Position numbers and translations under genes: made by a program. Positions 45,790-59,810 of a stretch of 64,000 nucleotides of DNA are shown here, piece after piece. The notes below the pieces were generated by a model. The model was not told the DNA's origin. It made no database searches and worked only from the letters and a program-made list of their open reading frames with translations. The stretch is from Procambarus clarkii (Eukaryota > Arthropoda > Malacostraca > Decapoda > Cambaridae): assembly GCF_040958095.1 (NCBI RefSeq), contig NC_091173.1:15978530-16042529 (forward strand), written 5' to 3'. The number at the start of each line of letters is the position of its first letter. Position 1 is the first letter of the stretch.

Positions 45790-47130
45790 TTGGTCTTCTC
45801 TGCTCTCGCAAGAACATAAGAATAAGGGAAACTGCAGAAGGACTATTGGCCCATTAGAGGCAACTCTTATTTATATCCACCTAAACAATCCAGCGATCCC
45901 ACGTCCATTATGGTACCCAGTAATTTGTTCTTCAACCACCCTATTTCCAAACTAGTATTTACCCAGGTCTTTCCTGAATCTAAACTTATCCAGTTTATAT
46001 CCATTGGTTCGTGTTCTTTTTTGTGTTGATAAATTTAAAACCATATTTATATCATCTTTGTTATACCAATTCATCCATTAGTATACTTCAATCATGTAAT
46101 CTTTTTATTTTTTGTCTTTCTGGAGGATGTAAATTAAGCTTTTTTATATCTTCATAAGGAAGGTTTCTAATTCCTGTGATTAACTTAGTCGTCATTCTCT
46201 GTACGCATTCATGTGAATTTATGGCCATCTTAGAGTACGGAGACCAAAAGTGAACTACATAATCTAAATGAGCCTAATAGGAGCAGGATAAAGTTTAATA
46301 ATATCATTAGATATCTTGTTGCTATCGCTTCTGGAAATAAATTCCGGAATCCTATTTGTTTTAATCCGTACATTTATGCATTGATTGTTGGCTTAAGAGT
46401 TTTACTAAACCATGAAATTAAAATATTGTTTGCATTCAGATTTTGATATTTCAACATTGTCAAACTGATAACTGGTAACTATATTAATATTACCTAAGCC
46501 CATAATCCTACATTATTTCAGCATTAAACTGTTTCTTCCAATCTTTCGTCCATTTTAAAAATCTATTAAGATCGTCTTGAAGCGATTTTGAGTCTTATTA
46601 TTCTGAATGTAATTTAAGCCCTAATTTTGCATCGCGATGTTGTTCATCATGTGTCGAAATCTGTATCTATAAGTCATTTACATATATGATAAACAACAGA
46701 GGTCTCTGGACAGAGCCTTAGGGTACTCCACTTACAACGGTTTCCCACTCGTACTTCTCCATGCTTTCTTAGAAATAACCTGGACCTAATACAACTTGGG
46801 ATAAACCTCTTCCCTTAATTCTATGTTCCTCTAACTTTCTAATGAGTCTTTTGTGAGGCACAGAATTAAGTGCTTGAAATAAACTGGGAATGAATGAGAT
46901 TAAGGATGTTAAATAAGAGCAGCCCTTAGTAAAACCAACCTATGATCCTTATTTATGTTTTTCAAGATGTAAATGAATGGCTTTTGCGATTACTGATTAA
47001 AGCAATTTTCTTACAAAAGACGCTAAACTAATGGGAGGATACTACGACGCAAGTAATCTATCTCTCTTCTTAAAAATCGGCACCACATTTGCAACTTTTC
47101 ACGATTCCGGCACTATGCTCGCCTGCTCAT
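45790..47130 (-). pseudogene. LINE-C reverse transcriptase, long degraded copy
   Basis: Minus strand, right to left: a KCGADF/EER region (about 47,085), RVGNRCKWSTLRLCPE (about 46,750-46,703, equal to the PQG-type region in worn form), FKMDERLEET (about 46,555), NVRIKTNRIPEFISRS (about 46,375-46,325), TFGLRTL (about 46,244), CVQRMTTKLI near 46,200-46,175, and the C-terminus NGYKLDKFRFRKDLGKY (about 46,010-45,960) with GNRVVEEQ. The element's 3' end is near 45,790 ('agaacataagaataaggg'). Many stops and shifts. Confidence 0.75.
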
Positions 47131-47276
47131 TTCCCCTCTCCCCTGCTCTCTACCCATCTCCCCTATTCTCTACCCCTCTCCCTTAATCTTCCACGCTCTC
47201 ACTCCCGCCTCTCCCCTGCTCCCTTCCTCTATCACGGCAGCCTCGCCACATTGACTTCCCCTGATAAGAGAGCACT

Positions 47277-47470
47277 ACTTGGACTAGACGGAGGAGCGAC
47301 GGTCTCACATCATGCACGTCGGCGTTCAATCCTCGACCATCCAAGTGGATGGACACCATTCCTTTCCGCTTTCCTATCCCAAATCCTTATCCTCATATCT
47401 CTTCCAAGTGTTATATACTCCTAATGGCTTATTGCTTTCTCCTGATAATGACCTTTACCCTGATAAGCCA
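47277..47470 (+). mobile_element. SINE-2, copy 2
   Basis: 'actagacggaggagcgacgg' (A-box region), GGCGTTCAATCCT (47,321-47,333, B-box) and 'caagtgttatatactcctaa' body match the copies at 13,226 and 60,201. 47,130-47,270 upstream is pyrimidine-rich. Confidence 0.8.
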
Positions 47471-47795
47471 ATACCTTCGCTCGAACTCTCCAACGACCGG
47501 AGTAAGACTTGTTAGTAAGACCAGAGCGTTTTACTAACAAGCGCTTGGCCTCACAATTAGTTGTGGGCGTAATAGAGCAGACTGGGTAGTGATGTTCCAT
47601 ATTTTGTTTCTTGTGTTTTGTTGTAAACTTGAGTCTGTATTATATTGTAAAATTGTGTTGTATAGCGTAATGTACTGTATTGCGCAGTATTCGTGTTGTG
47701 CTCTGTTGTATAGTGTGTTATCTTGTATACCGTGTTGTATACTGTGCTGTATTGTGTTATACATTGAGCTGTGTTATGACACAGTTGTATTTTGT

Positions 47796-47947
47796 GATGT
47801 ACATTGTGTTTGTTGTGTTGTATACTGTATTGTGATGTACATTGTGTTTGTTGTGTTGTATACTGTATTGTGATGTACATTGTGTTTGTTGTGTTGTATA
47901 CTGTATTGTGATGTACATTGTGTTTGTTGTGTTGTATACTGTATTGT
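47796..47947. repeat. 38-bp tandem repeat, 4 copies, in TGTA-rich DNA
   Basis: Unit 'gatgtacattgtgtttgttg' plus 'tgttgtatactgtattgt'. Looser 'ttgtgttgta' repetition extends left to about 47,600. Confidence 0.93.
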
Positions 47948-49684
47948 GTTGTATGTTGTCTTGTGTTGATTATGTAAGATAGTGTTGTGATTATCTTGTT
48001 TTGTTACAATTGCTTAGCTTTACTTCCACGATGTTACCAAAATGAGTTAGCATGATGTGGGAGTTAACAAGTCAGAATGATGTTAGCATGTTAACTCAAG
48101 ATGTTAACTCGAGGAGCAGGACAAGATCAGTGGTCGTCTCCAGTTAATGACACCACAAACATCAATCTTACACCACTGAGAAACAGCACAAACAATTATC
48201 ACTGACATATGTGTGACAATTCGCAACTTCATTTCGCTATAATGAAGACTGATTCTAAATTAATTCGTTATAACGAACAACAAACTGTTAAGCGCCTCGT
48301 TATCAGGACGAGGGGCTGTTAAGCACCCCGTTTGAGCGAGGGAGGGCAGTTAGGCAGCCCGTTATAACTCGCTGGCTGCCATCATCAGCTAAGTATGATT
48401 GGTGGTCGGTGGGTTCGGCTCATTTGTATATAATAGCATCATTAAGCCGTATTAGGAAGGCAGCGGCCGGCCCAACTGGCTCACGGCCATGTTGGCCAAC
48501 CCTGCCACCCATCCCTAATTGTTTTCTCGTTCCCCTATTATAATGGTTGACTCTTTTACATCTAAATAAACTTCAAGACAAAATGGAAATATTTGTTTTC
48601 ACATATTCCATATGCGAGATTTACCGTGAGACATGGATTTCGCGTGCTTTTCATGCATTTCTGAATGATTGTGATATGTTTTGCTTGTCGGGAGGGTTGG
48701 CCAACATGGCGAGTGAGGTACTATGGCGGGGTCTGGCGGAGGAAGCGAGCCAGGCTTGTTGCAGAAATAACCTCTACCTTTAATAACACACTCGCGCCGC
48801 AGCCCTCTATGATTGCTGCCTCTAAATGCGAAACTTGTAGTGCAAATTACGGTAGTGAGAAGATTTAATTGCTGCTAGAATCTCGGGGTTATCACTACAA
48901 ATTTCCTCGTGGATAAGTGATCCGAATTCTAATGTCACAAATTGTTGCTGGTGCCATGGGAATTACCTGTGGTGTTCCTGCCGGATGCTTTTTTTATGGC
49001 TTTGCTCTCTAGAGTCTAGATTAACTCGTTAAGTGACACGACACAAAGCGTTGTGCGGCAGGACGGAATGTATCGCACTGCTTGTTATCGTACGCCAGAA
49101 GTTACATTACCGTCAATTTAGCCTTTCTACCAACGTGTCTATTACATTGACATGGTCGATATTAGGGGCTGTTGTCCGCAGAGGTTCAGTCAATGTCTCG
49201 GTTACACTGCTGTGCCGAGCGCGCTGTGTTGTACTGTCTCGTCGTAATCAATTCTGCCGTTGAGAATTGAGAATAGTTACGCCAAGCTATTGTAATTAAT
49301 AAGTAATATGGAATCTATGGAGTACTTTTTGTTCTATACTCGTTTGTCTTTCTAAATACCTCGATTATTTTTCATCTAATGATAGGTCAAAGTATTATAA
49401 GTTAAGGAGGTCAGTATCAGAGTTCAGTATTATAAATCAATTCAATATATATTAGAGATGAGTTCATCATATCTCCACCCAGGGGTACGGAAGTCGGTCG
49501 ATACGGAACATAGGGGGGGGGGGGGGGTAGAAATAGCCTAAGCTACTCTATCCCTTGATACGGAACATTCTATAACATAATGTGTAAGACAATGCGTGTT
49601 TTCTTTTAAGAGTTGACGCTTAGTGTATTCAACACGAGTTTGGAGACAGCTGCCAGATACATGTGTAACTGAGGCGTATACAGG
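47948..49684. other. Mostly unassigned; includes an 18-bp inverted pair
   Basis: 'gccatgttggccaaccct' (48,486-48,503) and its reverse complement (48,693-48,710) flank about 190 bp. 48,240-49,280 looks single copy. A 15-base G run is at about 49,513. No recognised coding sequence. Confidence 0.45.
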
Positions 49685-49945
49685 GCCAGGATTTATCAAC
49701 CATGTAGGCAACCACTTATGAGGCCCGTACATCTTTCCTTAATCATGGCTACGTTGTTTATATTTATTAAACTATTTACGAGCTCCAGAACTTCACAATC
49801 CTAGGTTTTTATTACCAAAATCTCGTAGTGCTCCGGAGCTCATAAGCTGTTTAACATATGCAAACAAAGCTGCCATGATTGAGGAAAGATGTATAGGTTT
49901 AGTAAGTGGTTGAGGAAATGTTCGATGAATCTCGGCACCCTGTTC
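49685..49945. mobile_element. Palindromic element P4, copy 2
   Basis: 'tacatctttccttaatcatg' (49,728) faces 'gccatgattgaggaaagatg' (49,871). With flanks the imperfect arms exceed 110 bp. Same family as 34,985-35,290. Confidence 0.65.
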
Positions 49946-51600
<1,655 letters not shown>

Positions 51601-51794
51601 CGCCAACAATTGCCAGGATATATCCCTTGGTGCAGGTGGTAAGCCTCAAGGGTGAGAGGCCTCGGGTAAACGACACATTAGCAATCAAAGGAGCTCATAA
51701 CTACCTCGTTAGCTTAATCGCCTCGTTCGCTTGTTCAGACATCTTCATCTTGTTAAAATGGTGGTTCGGGTATTTAGCATGTAATTGTGTAATT

Positions 51795-51970
51795 GGGGTC
51801 CTGGCGGTGTTATCCTGTGTGTAAGTTATCTTTTGTTGGGGGTCCTGGCGGTGTTATCCTGTGTGGGTGTTATGTTTTGTTGGGGGTCCTGGCGCTGTTA
51901 TCCTGTGTGGGTGTTATGTTTTGTTGGGGGTCCTGGCGCTGTTATCCTGTGTGGGGGGTTATCTTTTGTT
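51795..51970. repeat. 44-bp tandem repeat, 4 copies
   Basis: Unit 'ggggtcctggcggtgttatc' plus 'ctgtgtgggtgttatgttttgttg'. Spacing is 44 bp exactly between the first three copies. Confidence 0.95.
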
Positions 51971-52204
51971 TCTTTGTTATTATTAACACCAGAATCCACC
52001 AGGCTCGTTGTGTTGTTATTATTGTACATTCACGCTTGTTTGGTCTCGCTCTTCTCCCTCCTCCTCCTTCGCTCTCCCTCCTTATCTCACGTCCCTTGCT
52101 CCCTACCCCCACTGATCCATCTCCCTCGTTCCTCTAACCACCAAAATTAACCTCCATCAACATCTACTTTAACAACATCGTTCACTAACTACTGCTGGAC
52201 CGAC

Positions 52205-52390
52205 AAGGTTAACTACCATTCATATTCGAGACGCTCGTCAGGAGGTTAGTGCGTGGCGCTAATTGCTTGTTAAGTGTTTTAGCCGCAATTGCGTATGCTC
52301 GAGGTCGTTAGTGAGGCCAATTGATTGTTACGAATGCCAATGTAGTTTGCATGTACTTAAACGGGCAGTAATTGGTTGTTAAGTATGTTG
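52205..52390. promoter_or_regulatory. Possible regulatory island (TAATTG, octamer-like)
   Basis: Non-repetitive sequence with TAATTG at 52,260 and 52,369, 'caattgattg' at 52,318 and 'gtttgcat' at 52,345 (one base from the POU octamer). Sits between minisatellites. Function is inference only. Confidence 0.18.
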
Positions 52391-52404
52391 ATTGCTGTTG
52401 GAAT

Positions 52405-52710
52405 GATGGTGGTTGTGGTTGTTGGGATGGTAATGATGGGGGTTGTGGTTGCTGGGATGGTAATGATGGGGGTTGTGGTTGCTGGGATGGTAATGATGGG
52501 GATTGTGGTTGCTGGGATGGTAATGATGGGGGTTGTGGTTGCTGGGATGGTAATGATGGGGGGTTGTGATTGCTGGGATGGTAATGATGGGGGGTTGTGG
52601 TTGTTGGGATGGTAATGATGGGGGTTGTGGTTGCTGGGATGGTAATGATGGGGGTTGTGGTTGCTGGGATGGTAATGATGGGGGTTGTGGTTGCTGGGAT
52701 GGTAATGATG
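52405..52710. repeat. 30-bp tandem repeat, 10 copies
   Basis: Unit 'gggatggtaatgatgggggt' plus 'tgtggttgct', with an extra G in some copies. GTGGTTG-rich degenerate sequence continues to about 53,690. Confidence 0.95.
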
Positions 52711-53943
52711 TCTGTTGGGATGTAGTGGTTGTTGGGGAGTAGTTATTGTTGCAGAGGAGGAGGTAAAATCGAAGTGGTGGTGGTTGTCGTAATGGTGGTG
52801 AGTATCGCGGTGTTGATGACGGATAGTGGTGGTAGTGATCAGATCGCCGGTAGTCGTTGCTGGGGGTGATGGTGGTCATTGTCGGGATTGTGGTGGTTTT
52901 GTTAATAGAGTTAGTTATCATTTTAGGTAAAGATGGTGGCTGTTGTGGTGTTGATTGTTGTTGTCCAGATTGTGGTTGCTGTGGAGAAAGCGACAGGTGT
53001 TGGAGAGGTTATGAATATGTTGTGGAAGTGGGAGATTGTAGTCTCGTGATGATGGTAGTTGCTGTGCGGGTGTTGTGGTTATAATGGTGGTTGTGAGGTG
53101 ATAGCACTTATGTTCATGGTGATGGTGGCAGTGACATCAATTGATGGCGTTGATAGTGATTGATTTGGCAGCAGCTGCATTGATGGTGATGAACGCGGCT
53201 TTTTTTTACAATAATTATGATTGTGGTGTTTATGGTGCACGTATAGTGATTGTGGTAGAATACAGGTGTAAATATAGTGATATTTATGGTGTAAATGTAG
53301 TACATTTACAGTAAATGTAAATGTACTACAGTAAATGTAATTATTGTGGCGGTTATGGTGGTGTAATGTTGTATCTGTGACATACATGATTGTATAAATG
53401 CACCAATTGTGTTTATGATATTCATGGAGGTGGTTGTTGTGGTACAGTTGTGGTAGTGATCACTTTCATGGTTGAATAGTGATAACGATTGCTGGGTAGT
53501 AAAGGTCAAATTGGCGGTGCTAAAGGCCGCCATAGTCGTGGTGTCTTGATATTGTGGTGATGGCTGTGGTAGTTAGTGATGGTATCGGTGGAGGAAATGT
53601 TGGTTTTGGTTGGGATAATGAAGGCTGTGTTGGTAGTGGCTGTGGTTGGGAATGGTGGTAGCTGTGGCGAAGATGGTGGTTAAGGTGAGAATATAACTGC
53701 ATTAATCTACTCGCCAGTAACATACGAAACACACCCGGAAACTTCTAGAACCTAACATAAATCTATAATATAATACCATTGGTTCCCCCTTCTCCAACCT
53801 GATCCAAATTGTGGGTTAAACAGGTGTTTAACCCTCCGCCCCTAATGACCCCTTCCCCTTCTCTCCCCTCGCGGCTAATCTTAAGTAGATTCAATATTAG
53901 TTTTCTAGACGTAATTATAGACATGGAAATTAACTTATAAATC
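52711..53943. repeat. Degenerate GTGGTTGT-rich sequence, then unassigned
   Basis: Decayed trinucleotide/hexanucleotide repetition on the plus strand to about 53,690, with a local duplication 'agtaaatgtaaatgtactac' near 53,310. 53,700-53,943 is unassigned. Confidence 0.65.
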
Positions 53944-53975
53944 TCTCTCTCTCTCCCTTACTCTCTGTCTCTCTC

Positions 53976-54048
<73 letters not shown>
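53944..54048. repeat. (CT)n microsatellite
   Basis: About 105 bp of CT with CTGT interruptions. The (GA)n tract at 54,493-54,595 is its inverted counterpart. The DNA between is AT-rich. Confidence 0.97.
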
Positions 54049-54050
<2 letters not shown>

Positions 54051-54489
54051 CTTCTACATATCTTCACTGTTTGGGGTATATCAGTATGATGAATAATTCA
54101 CATAAAAACACTAAATATACTAATATTAACATAATATTAATATAATTAGCTACATAACTAAAATTACATAACATTTGTTTAAATATACCAAATGACAATG
54201 ATTAAATATATCAGCCGATGACTCAATTGAGCCGATTCTTAATTACCACTAAAATTACCGTTACCAATATCAATTACTATATCTCCCACTACTACCATCA
54301 CAACAACCACAATTACAAGCACTCCTGCACTCCTAACACTAAAGCTTCAGTCACCACCACCACCACCACTACCAAAACTATCTCAACCACACAAACCCTC
54401 CCAAAGATGTGTAAAGAAATAAAAGATGATTTATGTCTAATATATATTACAGATAGACCTATGGTAGATAGTCAAGCGCACTCTGGTGG

Positions 54490-54598
<109 letters not shown>

Positions 54599-54689
54599 GT
54601 ATATTGAACGGGTAATGAGAATCTATAAGACATGTCCAGACTGCGAAACAGGGACCACTGGAGAAAGTTAAATGCTTAGTATTCTTAGC

Positions 54690-54895
54690 GTGTGGTAGAT
54701 ATGGTGGTATCTGTCATGGTGGTAGTTGTGGTGATGGTACTTATAATGTTGGTGGTAGCTATGATATTGGTGGTAGCTTTGATGTTAGTGGTAGTTGCGA
54801 TGGTGGTGGTAATTGTGATGGTGGTAGTTGTGATGGTGGTAGTTGTGATGGTGGTAGTTGTGATGGTGGTAGTTGTGATGGTGGTGGAAGTTGTG
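54690..54895. repeat. 15-bp tandem repeat, degenerate
   Basis: Unit 'gatggtggtagttgt', five good copies at 54,815-54,885 and worn ones to the left. Confidence 0.9.
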
Positions 54896-55059
54896 CTTAT
54901 AGTCGAAGGGGGGGGAGAGGTTGCATGCGGGTTGTTTTGAAAGTGCTTACCTAACAGCGACTTCGGGGACATGAGGTCTAGCTAGTTAAGTCCCGAGTAC
55001 TTGTTGGGCTTTATTGGATGTTTCCTGACCATCGTGGCCTGACCAATTAGACCACGACA

Positions 55060-55185
55060 ATTATATTGTGGCCTGATTGTCTGGGGCGTGTGCGTGAGAA
55101 CACCCTCCGCAAGGGTTCGAACCCTCATCACGGCTCCTACGGAATTTCTCATTGATACATAACGTTAGTGTTATGTATGACAACA
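55060..55185 (+). mobile_element. tRNA-headed SINE-3, copy 2
   Basis: B-box GGTTCGAACCC (55,114-55,124) is followed by 'tcatcacggctcctacggaa' and 'cattgatacataa', matching the copy at 34,590-34,765 on the other strand. The A-box region is worn. Ends at the start of the 33-bp array. Confidence 0.65.
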
Positions 55186-55193
55186 CTTACATG

Positions 55194-56155
55194 AGTAATC
55201 GTCCCTGTACTGACAACACTATCATGAGTAATCGTCCCTGTACTGACAACACTAACATGAGTAATTGTCCCTGTACTGACAACACTATCATGAGTAATCG
55301 TCCCTGTACTGACAACACTATCATGAGTAATCGTCCCTGTACTGACAACACTTTCATGAGTAATCGTCCCTGTACTGACAACACTATCATGAGTAATCGT
55401 CCCTGTACTGACAACACTATCATGAGTAATCGTCCCTGTACTGACAACACTATCATGAGTAATCGTCCTTGTACTGACAACACTAACATGAGTAATCGTC
55501 CCTGTACTGACAACACTATCATGAGTAATCGTCCCTGTACTGACAACACTGACATGAGTAATCGTCCCTGTACTGACAACACTATCATGAGTAATCGTCC
55601 CTGTACTGACAACACTATCATGAGTAATCGTCCCTGTACTGACAACACTATCATGAGTAATCGTCCCTGTACTGACAACACTATCATGAGTAATCGTCCC
55701 TGTACTGACAACACTATCATGAGTAATCGTCCCTGTACTGACAACACTATCATGAGTAATCGTCATTGTACTGACAACACTAACATGAGTAATCGTCCCT
55801 GTACTGACAACACTATCATGAGTAATCGTCCCTGTACTGACAACACTATCATGAGTAATCGTCCCTGTACTGACAACACTATCATGAGTAATCGTCCCTG
55901 TACTGACAACACTAACATGAGTAATCGTCCTTGTACTGACAACACTAACATGAGTAATCGTCCCTGTACTGACAACACTAACATGAGTAATCTTCCTTGT
56001 ACTGACAACACTATCATGAGTAATCGTCCCTGTACTGACAACACTAACATGAGTAATCGTCCTTGTACTGACAACACTAACATGAGTAATCGTCCCTGTA
56101 CTGACAACAGTAACCTCACGAGTAATCGTCCCTGTACTGACAACACTAAGCAACA
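55194..56155. repeat. 33-bp minisatellite, 29 copies
   Basis: Unit 'agtaatcgtccctgtactga' plus 'caacactatcatg'. Because 33 is a multiple of 3 and the unit lacks stops in several frames, open frames of over 330 residues exist on both strands (11-residue repeats such as SNRPCTDNTIM). Variation is concentrated at the tatc/taac position. I find no evidence it is a gene. Confidence 0.97.
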
Positions 56156-56396
56156 TGAGTAATCATCCTTGCAATAACACAACCTTCACCAGTAACAGCC
56201 CTTGCAACAGGTCTAACTCAAACACCTCCACTATTACCCATTGTGCCAACAGCATTAACATCGCCCATTGGTCAAACTGCTTTTGAACCAACACCACATT
56301 TTATTGTTGTATATTGTTGCATTATTTGCATTATTTTACTGTTGTATATGACAAACTTAAATATTCTTAAGCTTAGTATAGCATATATACTGTATG

Positions 56397-56850
56397 TACT
56401 ATATTAGGCCTAAGATGGCATGTATCAACCCGTCCTCTTAAAACAACGTCGCTTTTCGCTCGTATGCGCACTATGGCCAAAAACTGAACGTAATTTGAAA
56501 TGAAATCGGCTCACGAAAGAGACGTACTGTCCCGTTTTCTGTTTTGAGTCCTCCTGCTTACTTGGTTAGGTTAGAAGAGGAAACTTTCAATTAACGGTTT
56601 GTTTTCATATTAACTTTTGTTTTCATGACGTTTTGAAAGCTTAGGAGAACTTCCTGCCTTCCTAACTACCAGAGGACCTTTAACTTGCTGTTTTTGAATA
56701 AAAAAAATCCAAAATTTATTTTCAATTATTTTTCACTTTCAAATTACGTCTATTTTCGGCCATACGGGCAAACGGCCAAATTCAGACGAAATTTGTAAGA
56801 GGACAGGCTGACATGCCAAGAATTGCTAGGAGAAGTTAGGCTATGTTGTT
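56397..56850. mobile_element. Palindromic element P3, copy 2
   Basis: Left arm from 'aggcctaagatggcatgtat' through 'cgtcctctt', 'tggccaaaaactg' and 'acgtaatttgaaa' faces a right arm (about 56,735-56,840) carrying the inverse of each block. Arms of about 100 bp at roughly 65 percent identity by eye. The centre holds 'cttggttaggttag'. Non-coding. Confidence 0.65.
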
Positions 56851-57374
56851 GATAAAAAAAATAAAAATATTTCTGGTTTGCTTAAATTCAGTAATATAAT
56901 AGTCAACTTTCCGGTGGTCCATCACTACATATTATTACTTTTCACCAAATAATTACTATAAATCCTTTTATTTTTGGAGGATGGGCTGCGATTTTCCTCG
57001 TACACCCCTAGATGGGATATTCGAGTGGTTGATTTGTGTGTTGTGCAGCTTTTTATATGAAGGTAGGTGTGTTTATATTAATTCCTGGAATGCTTGCACA
57101 AAATTTACATTGCTTTGAATTTAAAACAATAAAAAACATTGAAAAGAAAAATATCTTAATTAATACTTATGACTTCTTGTGATAATAAGTAAATATCATA
57201 AGTGCAATGAGTATAATATATTGTGTTTAGTTGGGGTGCTCAGCAGCGGCTCGTCATGTTTGGGGGTCTTTGATGTGACAAAGTTGGGGAACCCCAGCCT
57301 CAGTTACCTTTTAGTCTCAGTCTTTACCCTTTTCTCGCAAGCACCTTTGTCTCCTTTCTTCCCTACTTCTACCT
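56851..57374. other. Unassigned AT-rich sequence
   Basis: No gene or recognised repeat family. Confidence 0.5.
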
Positions 57375-57560
57375 TACTCATCTTAAACCCCTCTCCCCAA
57401 CTCCTCTTAAACCTCTCTCCCAGATCCTCTTAAACCCCCTCTCCCCAACTCCTCTTAAACCCCACTCCCAACTCCTCTTAAACCTCTCTCCCCAGCTCCT
57501 CTTAAACCCCCTCTACCCTCTATAATACCTCTTGCCCTAAGCCCTCTATAATACCTCTTC
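57375..57560. repeat. Tandem repeat 'ctccccaactcctcttaaac', about 6 copies
   Basis: Unit length varies from 23 to 27 bp. Pyrimidine-rich, continuing loosely to 57,620. Confidence 0.85.
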
Positions 57561-57679
57561 CCCCACTTTCCTTCAGTCCTATCAAACACCCCTCACCCAC
57601 CAGACCCTCCCACCCCCCAGACAGAATTATACGGTGCCATAGGATCACTCTAGGTGGAATAATACCCTTATACAACCAT

Positions 57680-57900
57680 TAACTCAACCATTACTCTCGC
57701 ATATCTTGCAGCTAGCCATTAGCGGGCTCGCACGGACACCCTGTGTTGTAATGATTACCTCAAGTTTCACGTTAATGGAAATTAGGGTAGAATAATGGAT
57801 AATTATTGTGAGTACTTAATGGTAAACGGGCTTACATGCCGGCGCCCAGCCAGCGGCATGTGCTGGTCAATAGGTGAATAGGCAGCCTAATAAATGACTC
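57680..57900. promoter_or_regulatory. Possible regulatory island (TAATGATTA, TAATTA)
   Basis: Non-repetitive sequence with TAATGATTA at 57,749-57,757, TAATTA at 57,800-57,805 and a palindromic 'catgccggcgcccagccagc' region. Only the motifs are observed. Enhancer activity is conjecture. Confidence 0.18.
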
Positions 57901-59430
57901 ACGAGTGAATATTAATAATAATGATGCTGATGGTAATGATGAAAATAATAAATCATCATCACTACCCTGTCTCCCACTTCCATGGAGCGGTTAGGCATCA
58001 GCCCCGAAATAGATTGGACAGCAAATCGGAAAAGAAGACTAAAGATACAACATTCTGCAGCGTCACAAAGAACCAAGACCGTCATAGTCCAGCAAAATAT
58101 TGGTCGGGGGAAAGAAAAAAAATATGTATAACGAGAAAATATATAATGGTTCTGATAAATAGATTCACGTTTTAAGTAAACAGATATCACTCCTTGAAAA
58201 AATGCATACAGGCTCTAAGAAAAATAGATTACAGGTCCCGAGAGACGTTACAAGGCCTCCTCAGTAAAGAAAAGTACAGGTTCTCATTAAAAATATATAG
58301 ATCCAGATAAAATAGAAATAGATCCTGAGAAAAAAGAAGTTAGTCAAATATATAAAATCTCTGCCAAGAGGGGCACCAGTACTGAGAAAGATAGATACAA
58401 GTCCTGAGAAAATTCCTCCAGGTGCTGAGGAAAACAAGAGGTCAGACGCTTAAGCATGCGGCACCAGCTCCACATATTAAGAGTACAAAACGTGATCAGA
58501 AAAGAGTAATACTAGCAGTCTGAATCGCCAAGTGGTTCACTGAATAATAATTAAATAAAATAAAATACAGTTTATAAGTAAAAACATTGTGTACAGTATT
58601 AAATACGTTCTAATTATTAGTCTTAACCATTATCATTTAAATTCTTATTATATAAATTCAGTAACGCAAATGGCAAGAGATAAAACAAAAATATATATAA
58701 ATAATATAATCTGCTTTAAACCTCTCGGCGGGTTTTTGACTGTACTAATAAAGTGTAACATGTGTACTTTATTCGTACAAAAATAAATGCATATTGCATC
58801 GCCTGTCGATTAAATAAATTCAGGGCCGTGTTTGCTCAATGTAGCAAATACGTAGTTGAGAATAGAGATTCACATTTTGAAACAATAATTTAATTTTACG
58901 TTTCAGAGGAATAATAATAATAATAAAAAGTACAGTGCAGCCTCGTGTATAGCCAATTGTTGCATGACTTGTGTATCCTAGTATTCAATTTTACGATATA
59001 TTGTAACTCATCGTTGACAAATTCTATAATATAATATTTCTGTTATCCTCATTATTATAAACATGTATTATTTAAAGCTGGAGCTCGAGATTCAGGATCA
59101 GTGCTGCTGGAGGTTCTTAAATGACTTGCGCTTATTTTAAATGGAGAATCATAACTTAGCGTCTCTAAATATCGGATAATATAAGTTTAGCAGAATAATT
59201 GCTAAGCATCAATAAGAACTTGCAAGTTACTTAGTATACTTTAACCTCAAAATTAAGTTTTTATTATGATGCTAATAATACGGTTACTCATAGGTCTTCA
59301 GTCTTACTGCCAAAGCTCGTGTGTGTGTGTTTAGATGTTGAAGACCTCCGCAGGTCTTTACTAATTAGATTTTAAAAGTTTATTGAGAAGTTAATATTTG
59401 CAGCTGGTCGTTAGTATCTAATCACTGGGT
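57901..59430. other. AT-rich unassigned sequence
   Basis: 58,190-58,440 has loose 'aaatagatncaggtcctgag' repetition. The remainder is AT-rich with no gene. Confidence 0.5.
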
Positions 59431-59439
59431 GAGGTGGCC

Positions 59440-59810
59440 TGAGAGGAGTACAGAGAATAATGGGTGAGTGAGGAATTTTGAATAAGGTAAAGGAAGCACT
59501 GGGTGAATAGGGTGTTCTGGATACAGTACAGGGAGCATTGAGTTGGGTGCTCTTGGTACAATACAGGAAGCACTGGGTGAATAGGGTGTTCTGGATACAG
59601 TACAGGGAGCATTGAGTAGGGTGCTCTTGGTACAATACAGGAAGCACTGGGTGAATAGGGTGTTCTGGATACAGTACAGGGAGCACTGAGTAGGGTGCTC
59701 TTGGTACAATACAGAAAGCACTGGGTGAGATGTTTTGAGCACAGTACAGAGATTCGCCGGGTAATTGTTTAAAGCATTATACACGGATCACTGTGAAGAC
59801 TGTACAATGA
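59440..59810. repeat. 74-bp tandem repeat made of two 37-bp-like halves, about 4 copies
   Basis: 'ggaagcactgggtgaatagg' recurs at 59,492, 59,566, 59,640 and 59,714, each step 74 bp. Within a unit, 'gatacagtacagggagca' and 'ggtacaatacaggaagca' are half-repeats. Worn copies flank. Confidence 0.93.

Noticed and set aside
55149-56162. Open frames of 335-336 residues on both strands
   Set aside because: Produced by the 33-bp array. No start context, domains or flanking gene structure.
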